Origin: QQUJ01 sp050287605
GTDB lineage: Bacteria > Pseudomonadota > Gammaproteobacteria > QQUJ01
Assembly: GCA_050287605.1 (NCBI GenBank)
Contig: JBNKCG010000037.1
Span: forward strand, 1-64,000
Direction: 5' to 3'
DNA: 64,000 nucleotides
Shown here one piece after another: positions 7,637-16,790 of the stretch; position 1 is the stretch's first letter, and each line of letters starts with the position of its first letter. Below the pieces are notes generated by a model, which was given only the letters and a program-made list of their open reading frames with translations, searched no databases and was not told where the DNA came from. The position numbers and the translations under genes were made by a program.

Positions 7637-8847
7637 ATGGCGATCCCCTCCAGCGCGGCGACGGTGTGGATGTCCTTGTCCCCCCTTCCCGAAAGGTTGA
7701 CCACGATCACCCGATCAGGACCCAGCTCCTGCGCCAGCCGCTCGGCGTAGGCAATGGCATGGCTGGACTCCAGCGCCGGCATGATGCCCTCGACGCGGGT
7801 GAGGCGGTGAAAGGCCCGCAACGCGTCGTCATCGCTGGCGGCGACGTAGTTGGCGCGGCCGCTGTCCTTGAGCCAGGCGTGCTCCGGACCCACGCCGGGG
7901 TAGTCGAGACCGGCGGAGATGGAGTGGGTCTCGATGATCTGCCCGTCGCCATCCTCCATCAAATAGGTACGGTTGCCGTGCAGCACGCCCGGACGACCGG
8001 CGCAGAGCGGCGCCGCGTGGCGGCCGCTGGCCAGGCCGTCGCCGGCGGCTTCCACGCCGTACAGCGCCACAGACGTATCCGCGAGGAAGGGGTGGAACAG
8101 GCCGATGGCATTGGAGCCACCGCCGACACAGGCCACCAGCGCGTCGGGCAGACGCCCTTCGGCCTCGAGGATCTGGGCCCGCGCCTCGCGGCCGATCACC
8201 GCCTGAAAATCGCGCACCATCATGGGATACGGGTGCGGGCCGGCGACGGTGCCGATGATGTAGAAGGTGTTGTCCACGTTGGTGACCCAGTCGCGCATCG
8301 CTTCGTTGAGCGCGTCCTTGAGGGTCTTGGAGCCCGACTCCACCGCCACCACCCGGGCGCCCAGCAGACGCATGCGGTAGACGTTGATGGCTTGGCGCTT
8401 GATGTCCTCCGAGCCCATGTAGACCACGCACTCCAGACCCAGGCGCGCCGCCACGGTGGCGGTGGCCACCCCGTGCTGGCCGGCGCCGGTTTCGGCGATG
8501 ATGCGGGTCTTGCCCATGCGCCGCGCCAGCAGCGCTTGGCCGATGCAGTTGTTCACCTTGTGGGCGCCGGTGTGGTTGAGATCTTCGCGCTTGAGATAGA
8601 TGCGCGCACCGCCGATCTCGCGGCTCAGACGTGACGCAAAATAGAGCGGCGACGGGCGGCCCACATAGTGGGCGAAATCGGCATCCATTTCCGCCAGGAA
8701 CTCGGGATCGGCGCAGTAGCGCCGGTAGGCGTCGCGCAACTCCTCCAGCGGCTGCATGAGCGTCTCGGCGACGAACTGTCCGCCGTAGGGTCCGAAATGC
8801 CCGCGCTCGTCGGGCAAGGTTGCGCCGGTTTCAACGGCCTTCTGCAT
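7633..8847 (-). CDS. trpB: Tryptophan synthase beta subunit
   Basis: PLP enzyme that condenses indole with serine to give tryptophan. With the start chosen here the protein has 404 aa. The PLP lysine is Lys97 in NHTGAHKVNN, and GGGSNAIG near residue 235 binds the phosphate. An upstream in-frame start at 8886 exists, but GAGGAG lies 6 nt before the ATG at 8847, and the resulting N-terminus matches TrpB proteins (GHFGPYGGQFV at 17-27). The start overlaps the trpF stop by 17 nt, and trpA overlaps the 3' end by 4 nt, so trpF-trpB-trpA form a tight operon. Confidence 0.96.
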   Translation of the reverse strand: MQKAVETGATLPDERGHFGPYGGQFVAETLMQPLEELRDAYRRYCADPEFLAEMDADFAHYVGRPSPLYFASRLSREIGGARIYLKREDLNHTGAHKVNNCIGQALLARRMGKTRIIAETGAGQHGVATATVAARLGLECVVYMGSEDIKRQAINVYRMRLLGARVVAVESGSKTLKDALNEAMRDWVTNVDNTFYIIGTVAGPHPYPMMVRDFQAVIGREARAQILEAEGRLPDALVACVGGGSNAIGLFHPFLADTSVALYGVEAAGDGLASGRHAAPLCAGRPGVLHGNRTYLMEDGDGQIIETHSISAGLDYPGVGPEHAWLKDSGRANYVAASDDDALRAFHRLTRVEGIMPALESSHAIAYAERLAQELGPDRVIVVNLSGRGDKDIHTVAALEGIAI

Positions 8848-9457
8848 TACGTACTCCTCGAATAAAGGCGGCGATCTTAGCGGCATCCTTGATCCCCTTG
8901 GACGCCTCCACCCCGCCGCTCACATCCACCGCATCGGGATGGACTTGGCGGATCGCCTCTGCCACGTTATCCGGCGTCAGCCCGCCGGCCAGCACGATGG
9001 GTCGCGAACGCGTTGCGGGAATCCGACCCCAATCGAAGCGCATCCCGGTTCCCCCGTAGACACCCGGCTGGTAGGCATCCAGCAGAATACCCGCCGCGTC
9101 GGCGTAGTCGGCCATCACCCGCTCCAGCACTACCCCTTCGCGCATGCGCACTGCTTTGAGGTAGGGGCGGCGATAACGGCGGCATGCGTCCGGTGTCTCG
9201 TCACCGTGAAACTGCAGCATCCCCAGCGCAACCTGCTCGAGTACGTCTTCGACGAATGCGGGTTCAGGATTGACGAACAACCCCACCACGGTAACCAGGG
9301 GCGGTAGCTGCTCCACCACCGCCCGCGCCTGTTCGACGCTGGCGTTACGCGGACTCGGCGGATAGAACACAATGCCGATGGCATCGGCCCCCAACCGAGC
9401 GGCGTCCACCCCGTCTTCGGGGCGGGTGATGCCACAGATTTTGATGCGTGTGCCCAC
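8831..9457 (-). CDS. trpF: Phosphoribosylanthranilate isomerase
   Basis: 208 aa TIM barrel that isomerises phosphoribosylanthranilate in tryptophan synthesis. The N-terminal motif RIKICGITRPED carries the catalytic Cys (residue 8), and the C-terminal DVSGGVEASKGIKD is the family phosphate-binding signature. The start codon is GTG. It is a separate TrpF protein, not fused to TrpC. The order trpF-trpB-trpA is complete, while trpE, trpG, trpD and trpC must lie elsewhere. No leader peptide or attenuator is seen upstream. Confidence 0.95.
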   Translation of the reverse strand: MGTRIKICGITRPEDGVDAARLGADAIGIVFYPPSPRNASVEQARAVVEQLPPLVTVVGLFVNPEPAFVEDVLEQVALGMLQFHGDETPDACRRYRRPYLKAVRMREGVVLERVMADYADAAGILLDAYQPGVYGGTGMRFDWGRIPATRSRPIVLAGGLTPDNVAEAIRQVHPDAVDVSGGVEASKGIKDAAKIAAFIRGVRNAEGR

Positions 9458-9603
9458 GGAATCGGCTGTCAGAAAAGGCGTTGAGCGTACCAGAAATTCG
9501 AGCGAACCAATACTCGCAATTCAACCATACAGCGGCACGCCCGGGGCGCGCCTCGCGTCAGTCCGCGATACACCAGAACACCTCGCATCACGGCCTCTGC
9601 GGT

Positions 9604-10371
9604 TCATCCAAGCGGCAACCCGAAGCGCGCCGGGTATTCCACCGCCATGAAGTAGAGCCCCTGCGGCGGAGCGGTCACGCCACCGAGGGACCGATCCCGG
9701 TACTCCAACACTTCGCGGGACCATTCGGGTTCACGCTCACTGCTGCCGATGGTGATCAACACGCCCGCGATGTTGCGAACCATGTGATGCAGAAACGCGT
9801 TGGCTTCGATGTCGATGGCGATCACGTCACCGCTGCGTTCGACGCTCAGGCGGTGCACGGTGCGCACCGGACTCTTTGCCTGGCACGCCACCGCGCGGTA
9901 CGAGGAAAAATCGTGCTCGCCGAGCAGATACTCGCCGCCTGTCTGCATGCGCCGGGCATCCAGCGGTTTGTGGATCCAGCTCATGCGGTTGCGCTGCAGC
10001 CCAGGGCGCACCCAGCGGTTGAGGATCAGGTAGCGATAGTGGCGTTTGACCGCGCCAAAGCGGGCGTGAAAATCATCCGCTACCGGTCGGGCCCAGGTTA
10101 CCGTGAGATCCGGCGCAAGATTGGCGTTGCTGCCCAGTACCCAGGAGCGCTCGCTGCGCGCCGCATCAGTATCGAAATGCACGACCTGTCCGACGCCGTG
10201 CACGCCGGCGTCGGTGCGTCCGGCGCAAACCACCTGTATCGGGTGGTCGGCCACCCGGGAGAGCGCTTGCTCGAGGCATTCCTGCACGGTGCGCACACCC
10301 GCTTGGCGTTGCCAGCCGCTGAAGTCGGTACCGTCGTATTCGACGCCCAGCGCAACTCTCACTACCCGCAC
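9604..10371 (-). CDS. truA: tRNA pseudouridine synthase A (positions 38-40)
   Basis: 255 aa, normal for TruA. It isomerises uridines 38-40 in the anticodon arm of many tRNAs. The catalytic Asp54 is in CAGRTDAGVHG (49-59), and the N-terminal motif VEYDGTDFSGWQRQ is typical. The start is a GTG without a clear ribosome site, and a second GTG lies three codons further in, so the exact N-terminus is uncertain. It lies between fimV and trpF as in Pseudomonas, but a strong terminator separates it from fimV, so it needs its own promoter. Confidence 0.95.
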   Translation of the reverse strand: MRVVRVALGVEYDGTDFSGWQRQAGVRTVQECLEQALSRVADHPIQVVCAGRTDAGVHGVGQVVHFDTDAARSERSWVLGSNANLAPDLTVTWARPVADDFHARFGAVKRHYRYLILNRWVRPGLQRNRMSWIHKPLDARRMQTGGEYLLGEHDFSSYRAVACQAKSPVRTVHRLSVERSGDVIAIDIEANAFLHHMVRNIAGVLITIGSSEREPEWSREVLEYRDRSLGGVTAPPQGLYFMAVEYPARFGLPLG

Positions 10372-10399
10372 CTCGGCACGATGGAATCGTCCAAAACGA

Positions 10400-10422
10400 A
10401 AGGAGGGTCAGAGACCCTCCTT
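10400..10422 (-). terminator. Intrinsic terminator downstream of fimV
   Basis: Perfect 10-bp inverted repeat AAGGAGGGTC/GACCCTCCTT with a 3-nt loop. On the minus strand it is followed by TTTCGTTTT. It lies 57 nt after the fimV stop and 29 nt before truA. Confidence 0.85.
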
Positions 10423-10478
10423 CAACTGTCGGCGCAAACCCGCCGTAAGGGGCGGCTACCGCGCTACTGACCCGCGAT

Positions 10479-13379
10479 CTAGAGACTGGCGAGCAAATTC
10501 TCCGCCTCTTTGCGCTGCGCATCGCTGCCCTCTTTGGTGACCTCGTCGAGGATGTTGCGCGCGCCATCGGCATCACCCATATCGATATAGGCCTTGGCCA
10601 GATCGAGCTTGGTTGCCACCATATCGGCTTCGCCGTCGCTCCCGCTCTCGTCCAGCGGTACGGCCGTGAAATCCAGGACCGCGGTCGATTCGAGATCTTC
10701 GGTCGGTTCGGCGACGTGAGCGCCGCTGAGATCGGCTTCGTCCTCGTCGGGGACATCGGGAACCTCGAGCCCCATCCCGGTAATATCCCACTCGATGGAG
10801 AAATCGCGGTCTTCCGCCATCGAGGCATCGTCCGGCTCCACCGCCGCCGGCTCCTCGGCCTCGGCCGCCGGTGCGCCGGCTTCCTGGCGAAGTTTGTCGG
10901 TGTCGGTCTGGATGGTATCCAGTTCGAGATCGAAATCGGTCGAGCTGAGATCGGTGGCCGCGCTCGGCTCGTTGCCGAAATCGAGGTCCAGTCCGGAATC
11001 CTCCTCCTCGGCGGCAGTAGCCCCATCGAAGGCGAGATCCAGTCCCTCCTCCTCTTCGTCGTCCTGATCCGCGCCCAACAGCGTGGCATCGAATTCCAAC
11101 GCCTGCGACGGCTCACCCTCGATCTCGGGCAGCTCAAGCTCAGCTTCCTCTTCCGCCTCACCTTCACCGAGGTCAAAATCGAAATCCAGGCCTTGGTCAT
11201 CCTCAGCCGCGGCTTCGGCATCCGCTTTCGCCTCGACGGCCCTTGCATCGAATCCGCCCATGTCGAATTCCACGCTCATGTCGTCATCGTCGGAGACCGC
11301 GGCCTCGGACTCAGACTCGGCCTGCGCCGCTTCACCGAACGGATCGAAGTCGATCCCGGTGTCCAGCGCTCCCGGCGGCAGCGTACTTTCGGCATCTGCC
11401 ATCATGCCCGACCCGCCGCCGAACAGCGGATTGCCCGGACAGAGATCCTGGCCCATGAGCTGCAGCTTGTCCCACTCGGCGCCGCCGGCCGCCTGCAGTT
11501 CGCCGTGCACCTCTTCCACGACCGCCTCGAAGGCTTCACGGTCACGGGTGGCAAAATAGACCTCGAGAAGCTTGCCCTTCAGATCGGTGCGATCCGGGTG
11601 CTCTTCGAGCGTGCCCTTGATCAGCTCCTCGGCCTGCTGATAGCGTCCGTAGGCGAGGTAGACGTCTGCCTCGGCGATTACCTGCTCGACGCCGCCCTTC
11701 TCCTCGTCGGACGCACGCGGCTCCTCTGCCTCAGGCTCATCGAAATCGGCGACCTCCATGGCTTCCGCGGCTGCCAAGATGTCGTCGTCGAGCACGACAC
11801 CCTCCGCCCCGCCGTCATCGTCGGCAAAGGCGGTGCTGAAATCGGACGGTTGCGCCGCACGATCGCCACGGTGACGCACCATGAAGAACAACAACAGCAC
11901 CAGCAACAGCACGCCGCCGCCCACCGCGCCGAGCATGACCGGATCTCCCATCAGGATACCCAGCAGGTAGTCGCCGAAGCCTTTGGAGCTGGGTGCGGGC
12001 GCCGGGACCGGCTGCGGTGCGGGCGCGGGGGGAGTTGGTGTCGCTGCCTGGGGCGGCGGACTGGCCGCCTCGCCTTGCGTCGTCTCGGCCGCGGGCGCAG
12101 GCTGCTCGGCAGCGGGGGCCGCCTCGGAGCTGGCCGTCTCAGGCATCGCGGGCTCGGTTGCCGATGCGGCGGGCGTCTCCGTCGGCGCCGGCTCCGCGGC
12201 GGCAGGGGCGGATTCCGTCATCGCCGGCGCAGCCGCTTCCGCAGGGGTACCCTGCGCGCCTTCCTGCGCCTGCTTCAGCTGTGCCTGCAACGCGGCAAGT
12301 TCGTCGACCTTCAGCGTCACCATACGCTGCATGTCCGCCAGCTTCTCTTCCAGTTCGGAGACCTGGTTACGCAGCTCTTCGTTCTCCAGCCGCCGCGCTT
12401 CGGCCGCCTCCTTGGCTAGCGCCAGTTCGTGGTCCAGCCCGCCGGCTCCGCCGCCTGCGGCCTGTTCGCTGCCGGCGCCCCCACCCTCGGCGCCATCCTC
12501 GCTCTTGGGTGCCACCACCTCCAGGCGCGGTTGGGGTGCGGAAGCCATGGCCCCGGAATCGCCGCTCCCCGCGACGCGCTGCTGGCGATAGGTCCGCCAC
12601 TCGGCCACCTGGCGTCGTACCTCGGCGACGGCCTCCGCCTGATCGACGCTGAGCGCCTCCTGGGCGCTCGGGATGCGCAGCACGTAACCCTCTTTCAACA
12701 AGTTGATGTTGTCGTTGATGAAGGCGTCGGGATTGGCGCGCAGGTAGGCCAGCATCGCCTGTTGTTCGCTCACCGACGCGCCGGCGAGCGTATCGCGCGC
12801 GATGGTCAGGAGATTGTCACCGCGGCGCACGCGATATTCGTCGGCTGCCGCCGGCATCATCCGCGTCGCGGGCATGGCGCGCGGCATGGTGGTCGATTGG
12901 GTCGGCGTCGCCGGCATCGTGGACTGCATAGGGGCCATCTGCGGGGGAGCCGCTGTGGGAGCCTGCACCGCCGGGGCGGCTTCGCGGGTTACGACGGGGG
13001 GATCCAGCAGCAGTGTGTACTCGCGCAGCAGACGGCCGTTCGGCCATTCAACCTTGAGCAGAAAACTGACGAAGGGCTCGCGAAACGCCTCCTTGGTGGT
13101 GATTTTGACGATGGTCTTGTCACCGCGCTGCGCGGTGGCGAAATTGAGACTGGCCAGGATAAAGGGACGATCGAGCCCGGCCTGTTCGAACTCTTCCCGC
13201 GACGCCAAGTTGACGCGCAGCTTTTCCAGGTCGCCGGGTTCCACGGAGCGCAATTCAACCTCAGCGTCCAACGGTTCGTTCAGTCGCGAATGTAGCGTGA
13301 TTGCGCCGAGTCCGAGGGCGTGCGCGCCAGCGATGGGCAACAACGCAATCGCCAACGCCAACAACAGCTTCCGAAACAT
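10479..13379 (-). CDS. fimV: FimV-like pilus assembly and polarity hub protein
   Basis: 966 aa envelope protein of the FimV/HubP family, which organises type IV pilus assembly and polar complexes. Order: signal peptide (about 1-21, cleavage after AHA), FimV N-terminal region (to about 130), LysM peptidoglycan-binding domain (about 182-240, YRVRRGDNLLTIARD), coiled coil (about 317-373), Ala/Pro-rich linker, one membrane segment (about 480-502), a long very acidic cytoplasmic region with a TPR-like segment, and the FimV C-terminal motif in the last 50 residues. The start at 13379 has AGGGAG upstream and begins the signal peptide; an in-frame start at 13484 gives a non-signal extension and is rejected. 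The gene is monocistronic, with its own promoter and terminator. Confidence 0.92.
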   Translation of the reverse strand: MFRKLLLALAIALLPIAGAHALGLGAITLHSRLNEPLDAEVELRSVEPGDLEKLRVNLASREEFEQAGLDRPFILASLNFATAQRGDKTIVKITTKEAFREPFVSFLLKVEWPNGRLLREYTLLLDPPVVTREAAPAVQAPTAAPPQMAPMQSTMPATPTQSTTMPRAMPATRMMPAAADEYRVRRGDNLLTIARDTLAGASVSEQQAMLAYLRANPDAFINDNINLLKEGYVLRIPSAQEALSVDQAEAVAEVRRQVAEWRTYRQQRVAGSGDSGAMASAPQPRLEVVAPKSEDGAEGGGAGSEQAAGGGAGGLDHELALAKEAAEARRLENEELRNQVSELEEKLADMQRMVTLKVDELAALQAQLKQAQEGAQGTPAEAAAPAMTESAPAAAEPAPTETPAASATEPAMPETASSEAAPAAEQPAPAAETTQGEAASPPPQAATPTPPAPAPQPVPAPAPSSKGFGDYLLGILMGDPVMLGAVGGGVLLLVLLLFFMVRHRGDRAAQPSDFSTAFADDDGGAEGVVLDDDILAAAEAMEVADFDEPEAEEPRASDEEKGGVEQVIAEADVYLAYGRYQQAEELIKGTLEEHPDRTDLKGKLLEVYFATRDREAFEAVVEEVHGELQAAGGAEWDKLQLMGQDLCPGNPLFGGGSGMMADAESTLPPGALDTGIDFDPFGEAAQAESESEAAVSDDDDMSVEFDMGGFDARAVEAKADAEAAAEDDQGLDFDFDLGEGEAEEEAELELPEIEGEPSQALEFDATLLGADQDDEEEEGLDLAFDGATAAEEEDSGLDLDFGNEPSAATDLSSTDFDLELDTIQTDTDKLRQEAGAPAAEAEEPAAVEPDDASMAEDRDFSIEWDITGMGLEVPDVPDEDEADLSGAHVAEPTEDLESTAVLDFTAVPLDESGSDGEADMVATKLDLAKAYIDMGDADGARNILDEVTKEGSDAQRKEAENLLASL

Positions 13380-13501
13380 GGTCACTCCCTTTTTTGCGAT
13401 GTCTCGGCCCCGCTGCATGGGCGGAACCCTTGTTCGGCCCCCACCGAATGCCGCGTCAGTTAGGCCCAATATTGGAGAATGCACTTTATATTACTTATGT
13501 A

Positions 13502-13530
13502 ACTATATTTTACAAATACCTTTTTACCAA
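13502..13530 (-). promoter_or_regulatory. Probable sigma-70 promoter of fimV
   Basis: On the minus strand TTGGTA (13530-13525) and TATAGT (13507-13502) are 17 nt apart inside the AT-rich patch 120-150 nt before the fimV start. Assigned by consensus match only; other AT-rich hexamers nearby could also serve. Confidence 0.45.
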
Positions 13531-13630
13531 AACTTGAGGAAATAGAACACCTTCAAATTGAGCTGCCCCTCCCCGACCGGGAGGCCGTGGGCATCGGCAG
13601 TCGACCCGCGACCCGGTGGGCTGGCGCCAA

Positions 13631-13665
13631 AAACGAAACGGAGGCGTCCAATTGCCGCCTCCGTT
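13631..13665 (-). terminator. Intrinsic terminator downstream of asd
   Basis: Perfect 10-bp inverted repeat AACGGAGGCG/CGCCTCCGTT with a 9-nt loop. On the minus strand it is followed by TTTCGTTTTT. It lies 24 nt past the asd stop and closes the leuC-leuD-leuB-asd unit. Confidence 0.85.
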
Positions 13666-13689
13666 CGATCCATCCGCCTGAGGTGCGGC

Positions 13690-14799
13690 TCACCCCTCGA
13701 TCAGGATGCGTAGCATCCGCCGCAGCGGCTCGGCGGCACCCCACAACAGCTGGTCGCCCACCGTAAACGCCGTCAGATACTCGTTGCCCAGGGTCAGTTT
13801 GCGCAGACGGCCGATGGGTACGTTCAGCGTCCCGGTCACCGCAGCCGGGGTCAACTCGCGCACGCTGAGGTCGCGTTCGTTGGGGATCACCTTGACCCAG
13901 TCGTTGTGCGCGGCCAGTAGCTGCGCCACGTCCGCCAACGGGACGTCTTTACTGAGTTTGATGGTCAGCGCCTGCGAGTGGCAGCGCATGGCGCCCACCC
14001 GCACGCAGATGCCGTCGATGGGTACGGGCCGATCGGAGCGCCCCATGATCTTGTTGGCCTCCACCTGCGCCTTCCACTCTTCGCGGCTCTGGCCGGAGGG
14101 CAATTGGGTGTCGATCCAGGGGATCAGACTGCCGGCCAGCGGCACACCGAAGTTGTCACAAGGGTAGTCGCTGCTGCGCAGGAAGTCGGAGACGCGACGG
14201 TCCAGGTCGAGAATCGCACTGGCGGGATCGTCCACCAAATCCTGGCTCACGCCGTAGACGCTGCCCATCTGCTGGATCAGCTCGCGCATGTGCTTGGCGC
14301 CGCCCCCCGAGGCCGCTTGGTAGGTATGGGGACTCACCCACTCCACCAGATCGGCGGCGAACAGTCCGCCCATGGCCATCAACATCAGACTCACCGTGCA
14401 GTTGCCGCCGATGTAGTCCTTTACGCCCTTGGCCAGCCCCTCTTTGATCACCTGGCGGTTGACCGGATCGAGAACGATGATGCTGTCGTCGCTCATGCGC
14501 AGCGCCGAGGCGGCGTCGATCCAGTAGCCGTTCCAGCCCGCCTGGCGCAGCTGCGGATAGATCTCCTTGGTGTAGTCGCCGCCCTGGCAGGTGATGATCA
14601 CCTCCATGGCCTTAAGCGCATCGACGCTCTTGGCGTCCTGAAGCGGTGGCACGCCCTTGCCCACATCCGGACCCGCTTCGCCCAACTGGGAGGTGGTGAA
14701 GAACACCGGCTCGATAAGGTCGAAATCGCGCTCATCCCGCATGCGTTGCATAAGGACCGAGCCCACCATACCGCGCCAACCAACCAGACCCACTCTCAT
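13690..14799 (-). CDS. asd: Aspartate-semialdehyde dehydrogenase
   Basis: 369 aa. Reduces aspartyl phosphate to aspartate semialdehyde, the branch point to lysine/diaminopimelate, threonine and methionine. N-terminal NADP-binding GLVGWRGMVGSVL (4-16), catalytic Cys134 in GGNCTVSLMLM, and CVRVGAMRCHSQALT with the active-site His. This is the E. coli-type enzyme. An in-frame start 10 codons upstream (14829) is rejected because GAGGG lies 8 nt before the ATG at 14799, where the family N-terminus begins. It follows leuB by 34 nt. Confidence 0.96.
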   Translation of the reverse strand: MRVGLVGWRGMVGSVLMQRMRDERDFDLIEPVFFTTSQLGEAGPDVGKGVPPLQDAKSVDALKAMEVIITCQGGDYTKEIYPQLRQAGWNGYWIDAASALRMSDDSIIVLDPVNRQVIKEGLAKGVKDYIGGNCTVSLMLMAMGGLFAADLVEWVSPHTYQAASGGGAKHMRELIQQMGSVYGVSQDLVDDPASAILDLDRRVSDFLRSSDYPCDNFGVPLAGSLIPWIDTQLPSGQSREEWKAQVEANKIMGRSDRPVPIDGICVRVGAMRCHSQALTIKLSKDVPLADVAQLLAAHNDWVKVIPNERDLSVRELTPAAVTGTLNVPIGRLRKLTLGNEYLTAFTVGDQLLWGAAEPLRRMLRILIEG

Positions 14800-14833
14800 C
14801 GCACCAACCCTCGAAGGTTCAATCAACAATACG

Positions 14834-15913
14834 CTAACCGCTCAGCGCCGCCACCACCGCGTCTCCCATCTCGCCGGTACCCACCTTGGTCATGCCCTCG
14901 GCGTAGATATCCGGCGTCCGCAGGCCCTGGTCCAGCACTTTGCTCACTGCCGCGTCCAGGCGATCGGCCAGCGCCCCTTCGCCCAGCGAGTAGCGCAGCA
15001 TCATCGCCACCGACAGGATAGTGGCCAGCGGATTGGCGACTCCCTTGCCAGCGATGTCGGGCGCCGAACCGTGAATCGGCTCGTACATGCCGATGTTCTC
15101 TGCGTTGAGGCTCGCCGACGGCAACATGCCGATGGAGCCGGTCAGCATCGCCGCGCAGTCGGAGAGAATGTCGCCGAACATGTTGGTGGTGACCATCACG
15201 TCGAACTGCTTCGGCGCGCGCACCAGCTGCATGGCGGCATTGTCCACGTACATGTGGCTCAGTTCCACTTCCGGGTAATCTCGGCCCACCTCGATCATCA
15301 CCTCGCGCCACAGCTCGGTGCACTCGAGCACGTTGGCCTTGTCCACCGAACAGAGGCGCTTGCCGCGCTTCATAGCAATGTCAAAGGCAACACGGCCGAT
15401 GCGCGCAATCTCGGACTCGCTGTAGACCAGGGAGTTGAGGCCCACCCGCTGGCCGTCCTCGCGCTTGCTCACACCGCGCGGCTGGCCGAAGTAGATGCCG
15501 CCGGTCAGTTCGCGCACGATCAGGATATCGAGTCCCGCCACCACCTCCGGCTTCAGGGTCGAAGCGCTGGCGAGCTGGGGATAGAGAATAGCCGGACGCA
15601 GATTGGCGAACAGCGCCAGCTCGGCGCGCAGCCCCAGCAAGCCGCGTTCCGGACGCACCGAATAGTCCAGCGGCTCCCACTTGGGGCCGCCCACCGCGCC
15701 GAGCAGGATCGAGTCGCAGGACTTGGCCAGCCTCAGCGTCTCCTCGGGCAGCGGCGTACCGGTGGCATCGTAGGCCACGCCGCCCACCAAAGCCTGCTCC
15801 ATCTCCACCTGCAGACCGAAATCGGTGCGCAGACAGTCGAGCACCTTGACCGCCTCGGCGACGATCTCCACGCCAATCCCGTCGCCGGGGAGTACCAGTA
15901 TCTTCTTGGTCAT
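14834..15913 (-). CDS. leuB: 3-isopropylmalate dehydrogenase
   Basis: 359 aa. NAD-dependent oxidative decarboxylation of 3-isopropylmalate, third step of leucine synthesis. N-terminal ILVLPGDGIGVEIV, GAVGGPKW at about 71-78, VDKANVLECTELWREV, and the NAD site EPIHGSAPDIAGKG are intact. The start at 15913 is chosen because GAGGA lies 4 nt before it; an upstream in-frame start at 15931 lacks one. It follows leuD by 111 nt and precedes asd in the probable leuC-leuD-leuB-asd operon. Confidence 0.96.
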   Translation of the reverse strand: MTKKILVLPGDGIGVEIVAEAVKVLDCLRTDFGLQVEMEQALVGGVAYDATGTPLPEETLRLAKSCDSILLGAVGGPKWEPLDYSVRPERGLLGLRAELALFANLRPAILYPQLASASTLKPEVVAGLDILIVRELTGGIYFGQPRGVSKREDGQRVGLNSLVYSESEIARIGRVAFDIAMKRGKRLCSVDKANVLECTELWREVMIEVGRDYPEVELSHMYVDNAAMQLVRAPKQFDVMVTTNMFGDILSDCAAMLTGSIGMLPSASLNAENIGMYEPIHGSAPDIAGKGVANPLATILSVAMMLRYSLGEGALADRLDAAVSKVLDQGLRTPDIYAEGMTKVGTGEMGDAVVAALSG

Positions 15914-16024
15914 GTTTTCCTCGTTACTCACGCAATGCGGAAACTCCCGCCTGGCCGCACGGCGCCCAAAGTATACCTTTGTGCGAGCCGCACCGCCGCG
16001 GAGAGAAACCCGGGTTATTTAAGA

Positions 16025-16675
16025 TCAGGCGGTCGCCGCGGGAAACAGCCACGGCGCTTCGGCGCGACGACGCGCCTCGTAGGCCTTGATGTCGTCGAGT
16101 TTCTGCAGCGTCAACCCGATATCGTCCAACCCCTCCAGCAGGCAGTGCTTGCGGAACGGATCGATGTCGAAGCCGATGGCAGTGCCGGCGGGCGTGGTCA
16201 GGGTCTGCTGCTGCAGATCGACGGTGAGCTCGTAGCCGGGCTGCGTCGCCACCTCGGCGAACAGGCGATCCAATTCGGCGCTCGGAAGCACGATGGGCAG
16301 CAGGCCGTTTTTGAAACAGTTGTTGAAAAAGATGTCGGCAAAGCTCGGCGCGATCACCACACGGAAACCGTAGTCCGCCAGCGCCCACGGGGCATGCTCG
16401 CGCGACGAGCCGCAACCGAAGTTGTCGCGCGCCAGCAGAATGCGCGCACCCTGATAGCGCGCCTGGTTGAGCACGAACTCGGCGTTGAGCGGGCGCTGGG
16501 AGCAGTCCATCCCCGGCTCGCCGTGATCGGTATAGCGCCACTCGTCGAACAGATAGGGGCCGAACCCGGTACGGCCGATCATCTTCAGAAACTGCTTGGG
16601 AATGATGGCGTCGGTATCCACGTTGGCGCGATCCAACGGCGCGACGATGGCACTCAATTTCTCGAACTTGTTCAT
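16025..16675 (-). CDS. leuD: 3-isopropylmalate dehydratase small subunit
   Basis: 216 aa swivel-domain subunit of isopropylmalate isomerase, partner of LeuC. It shows DRANVDTDAIIPKQFL near the N-terminus and NFGCGSSREHAPWAL around residue 76, both family signatures. The start MNKFEKL at 16675 is preferred to an extended form at 16717 whose extra residues come from an intergenic repeat. The 115-nt gap from leuC is filled by a long hairpin-forming repeat. Confidence 0.95.
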   Translation of the reverse strand: MNKFEKLSAIVAPLDRANVDTDAIIPKQFLKMIGRTGFGPYLFDEWRYTDHGEPGMDCSQRPLNAEFVLNQARYQGARILLARDNFGCGSSREHAPWALADYGFRVVIAPSFADIFFNNCFKNGLLPIVLPSAELDRLFAEVATQPGYELTVDLQQQTLTTPAGTAIGFDIDPFRKHCLLEGLDDIGLTLQKLDDIKAYEARRRAEAPWLFPAATA

Positions 16676-16692
16676 GATTTCAGCCCTTTGTC

Positions 16693-16778
16693 TCGCGCAA
16701 AGACGCAAAGCGCGCAAAGGTCGCGAAGACTCAATTCAACACCTTGGCGTTCTTCGCGTTCTTGGCGTCTTTGCGCGA
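16693..16778. repeat. Long inverted-repeat element (REP/BIME-like) between leuC and leuD
   Basis: Perfect 14-bp outer inverted repeat (TCGCGCAAAGACGC at 16693-16706; its complement at 16765-16778) and an inner arm TCGCGAAGA (16721-16729) facing TCTTCGCG (16751-16758). The AAAG/CGAAG-rich composition resembles the dispersed hairpin repeats common in Chromatiales-type genomes. A similar but less GC-rich hairpin occurs at 38490-38605. It lies inside an operon, so the mRNA would fold here; no T-run follows. Confidence 0.75.
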
Positions 16779-16790
16779 TATCAATCTCAA

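Larger units (their letters stand above)
13380..13689. other. Intergenic region between asd and fimV
   Basis: 310 nt without a supported gene. It holds an AT-rich stretch (about 13485-13555) that contrasts with the GC-rich surroundings and carries the fimV promoter, and the terminator of asd near 13631-13665. Nothing else is recognised. Confidence 0.7.

Noticed and set aside
9458..9603. Tryptophan attenuator or leader peptide upstream of trpF
   Set aside because: No short frame with tandem Trp codons and no terminator/antiterminator pair before trpF.
16676..16790. leuC-leuD hairpin as a terminator
   Set aside because: No T-run follows on either strand and both genes form one enzyme; treated as a dispersed repeat.
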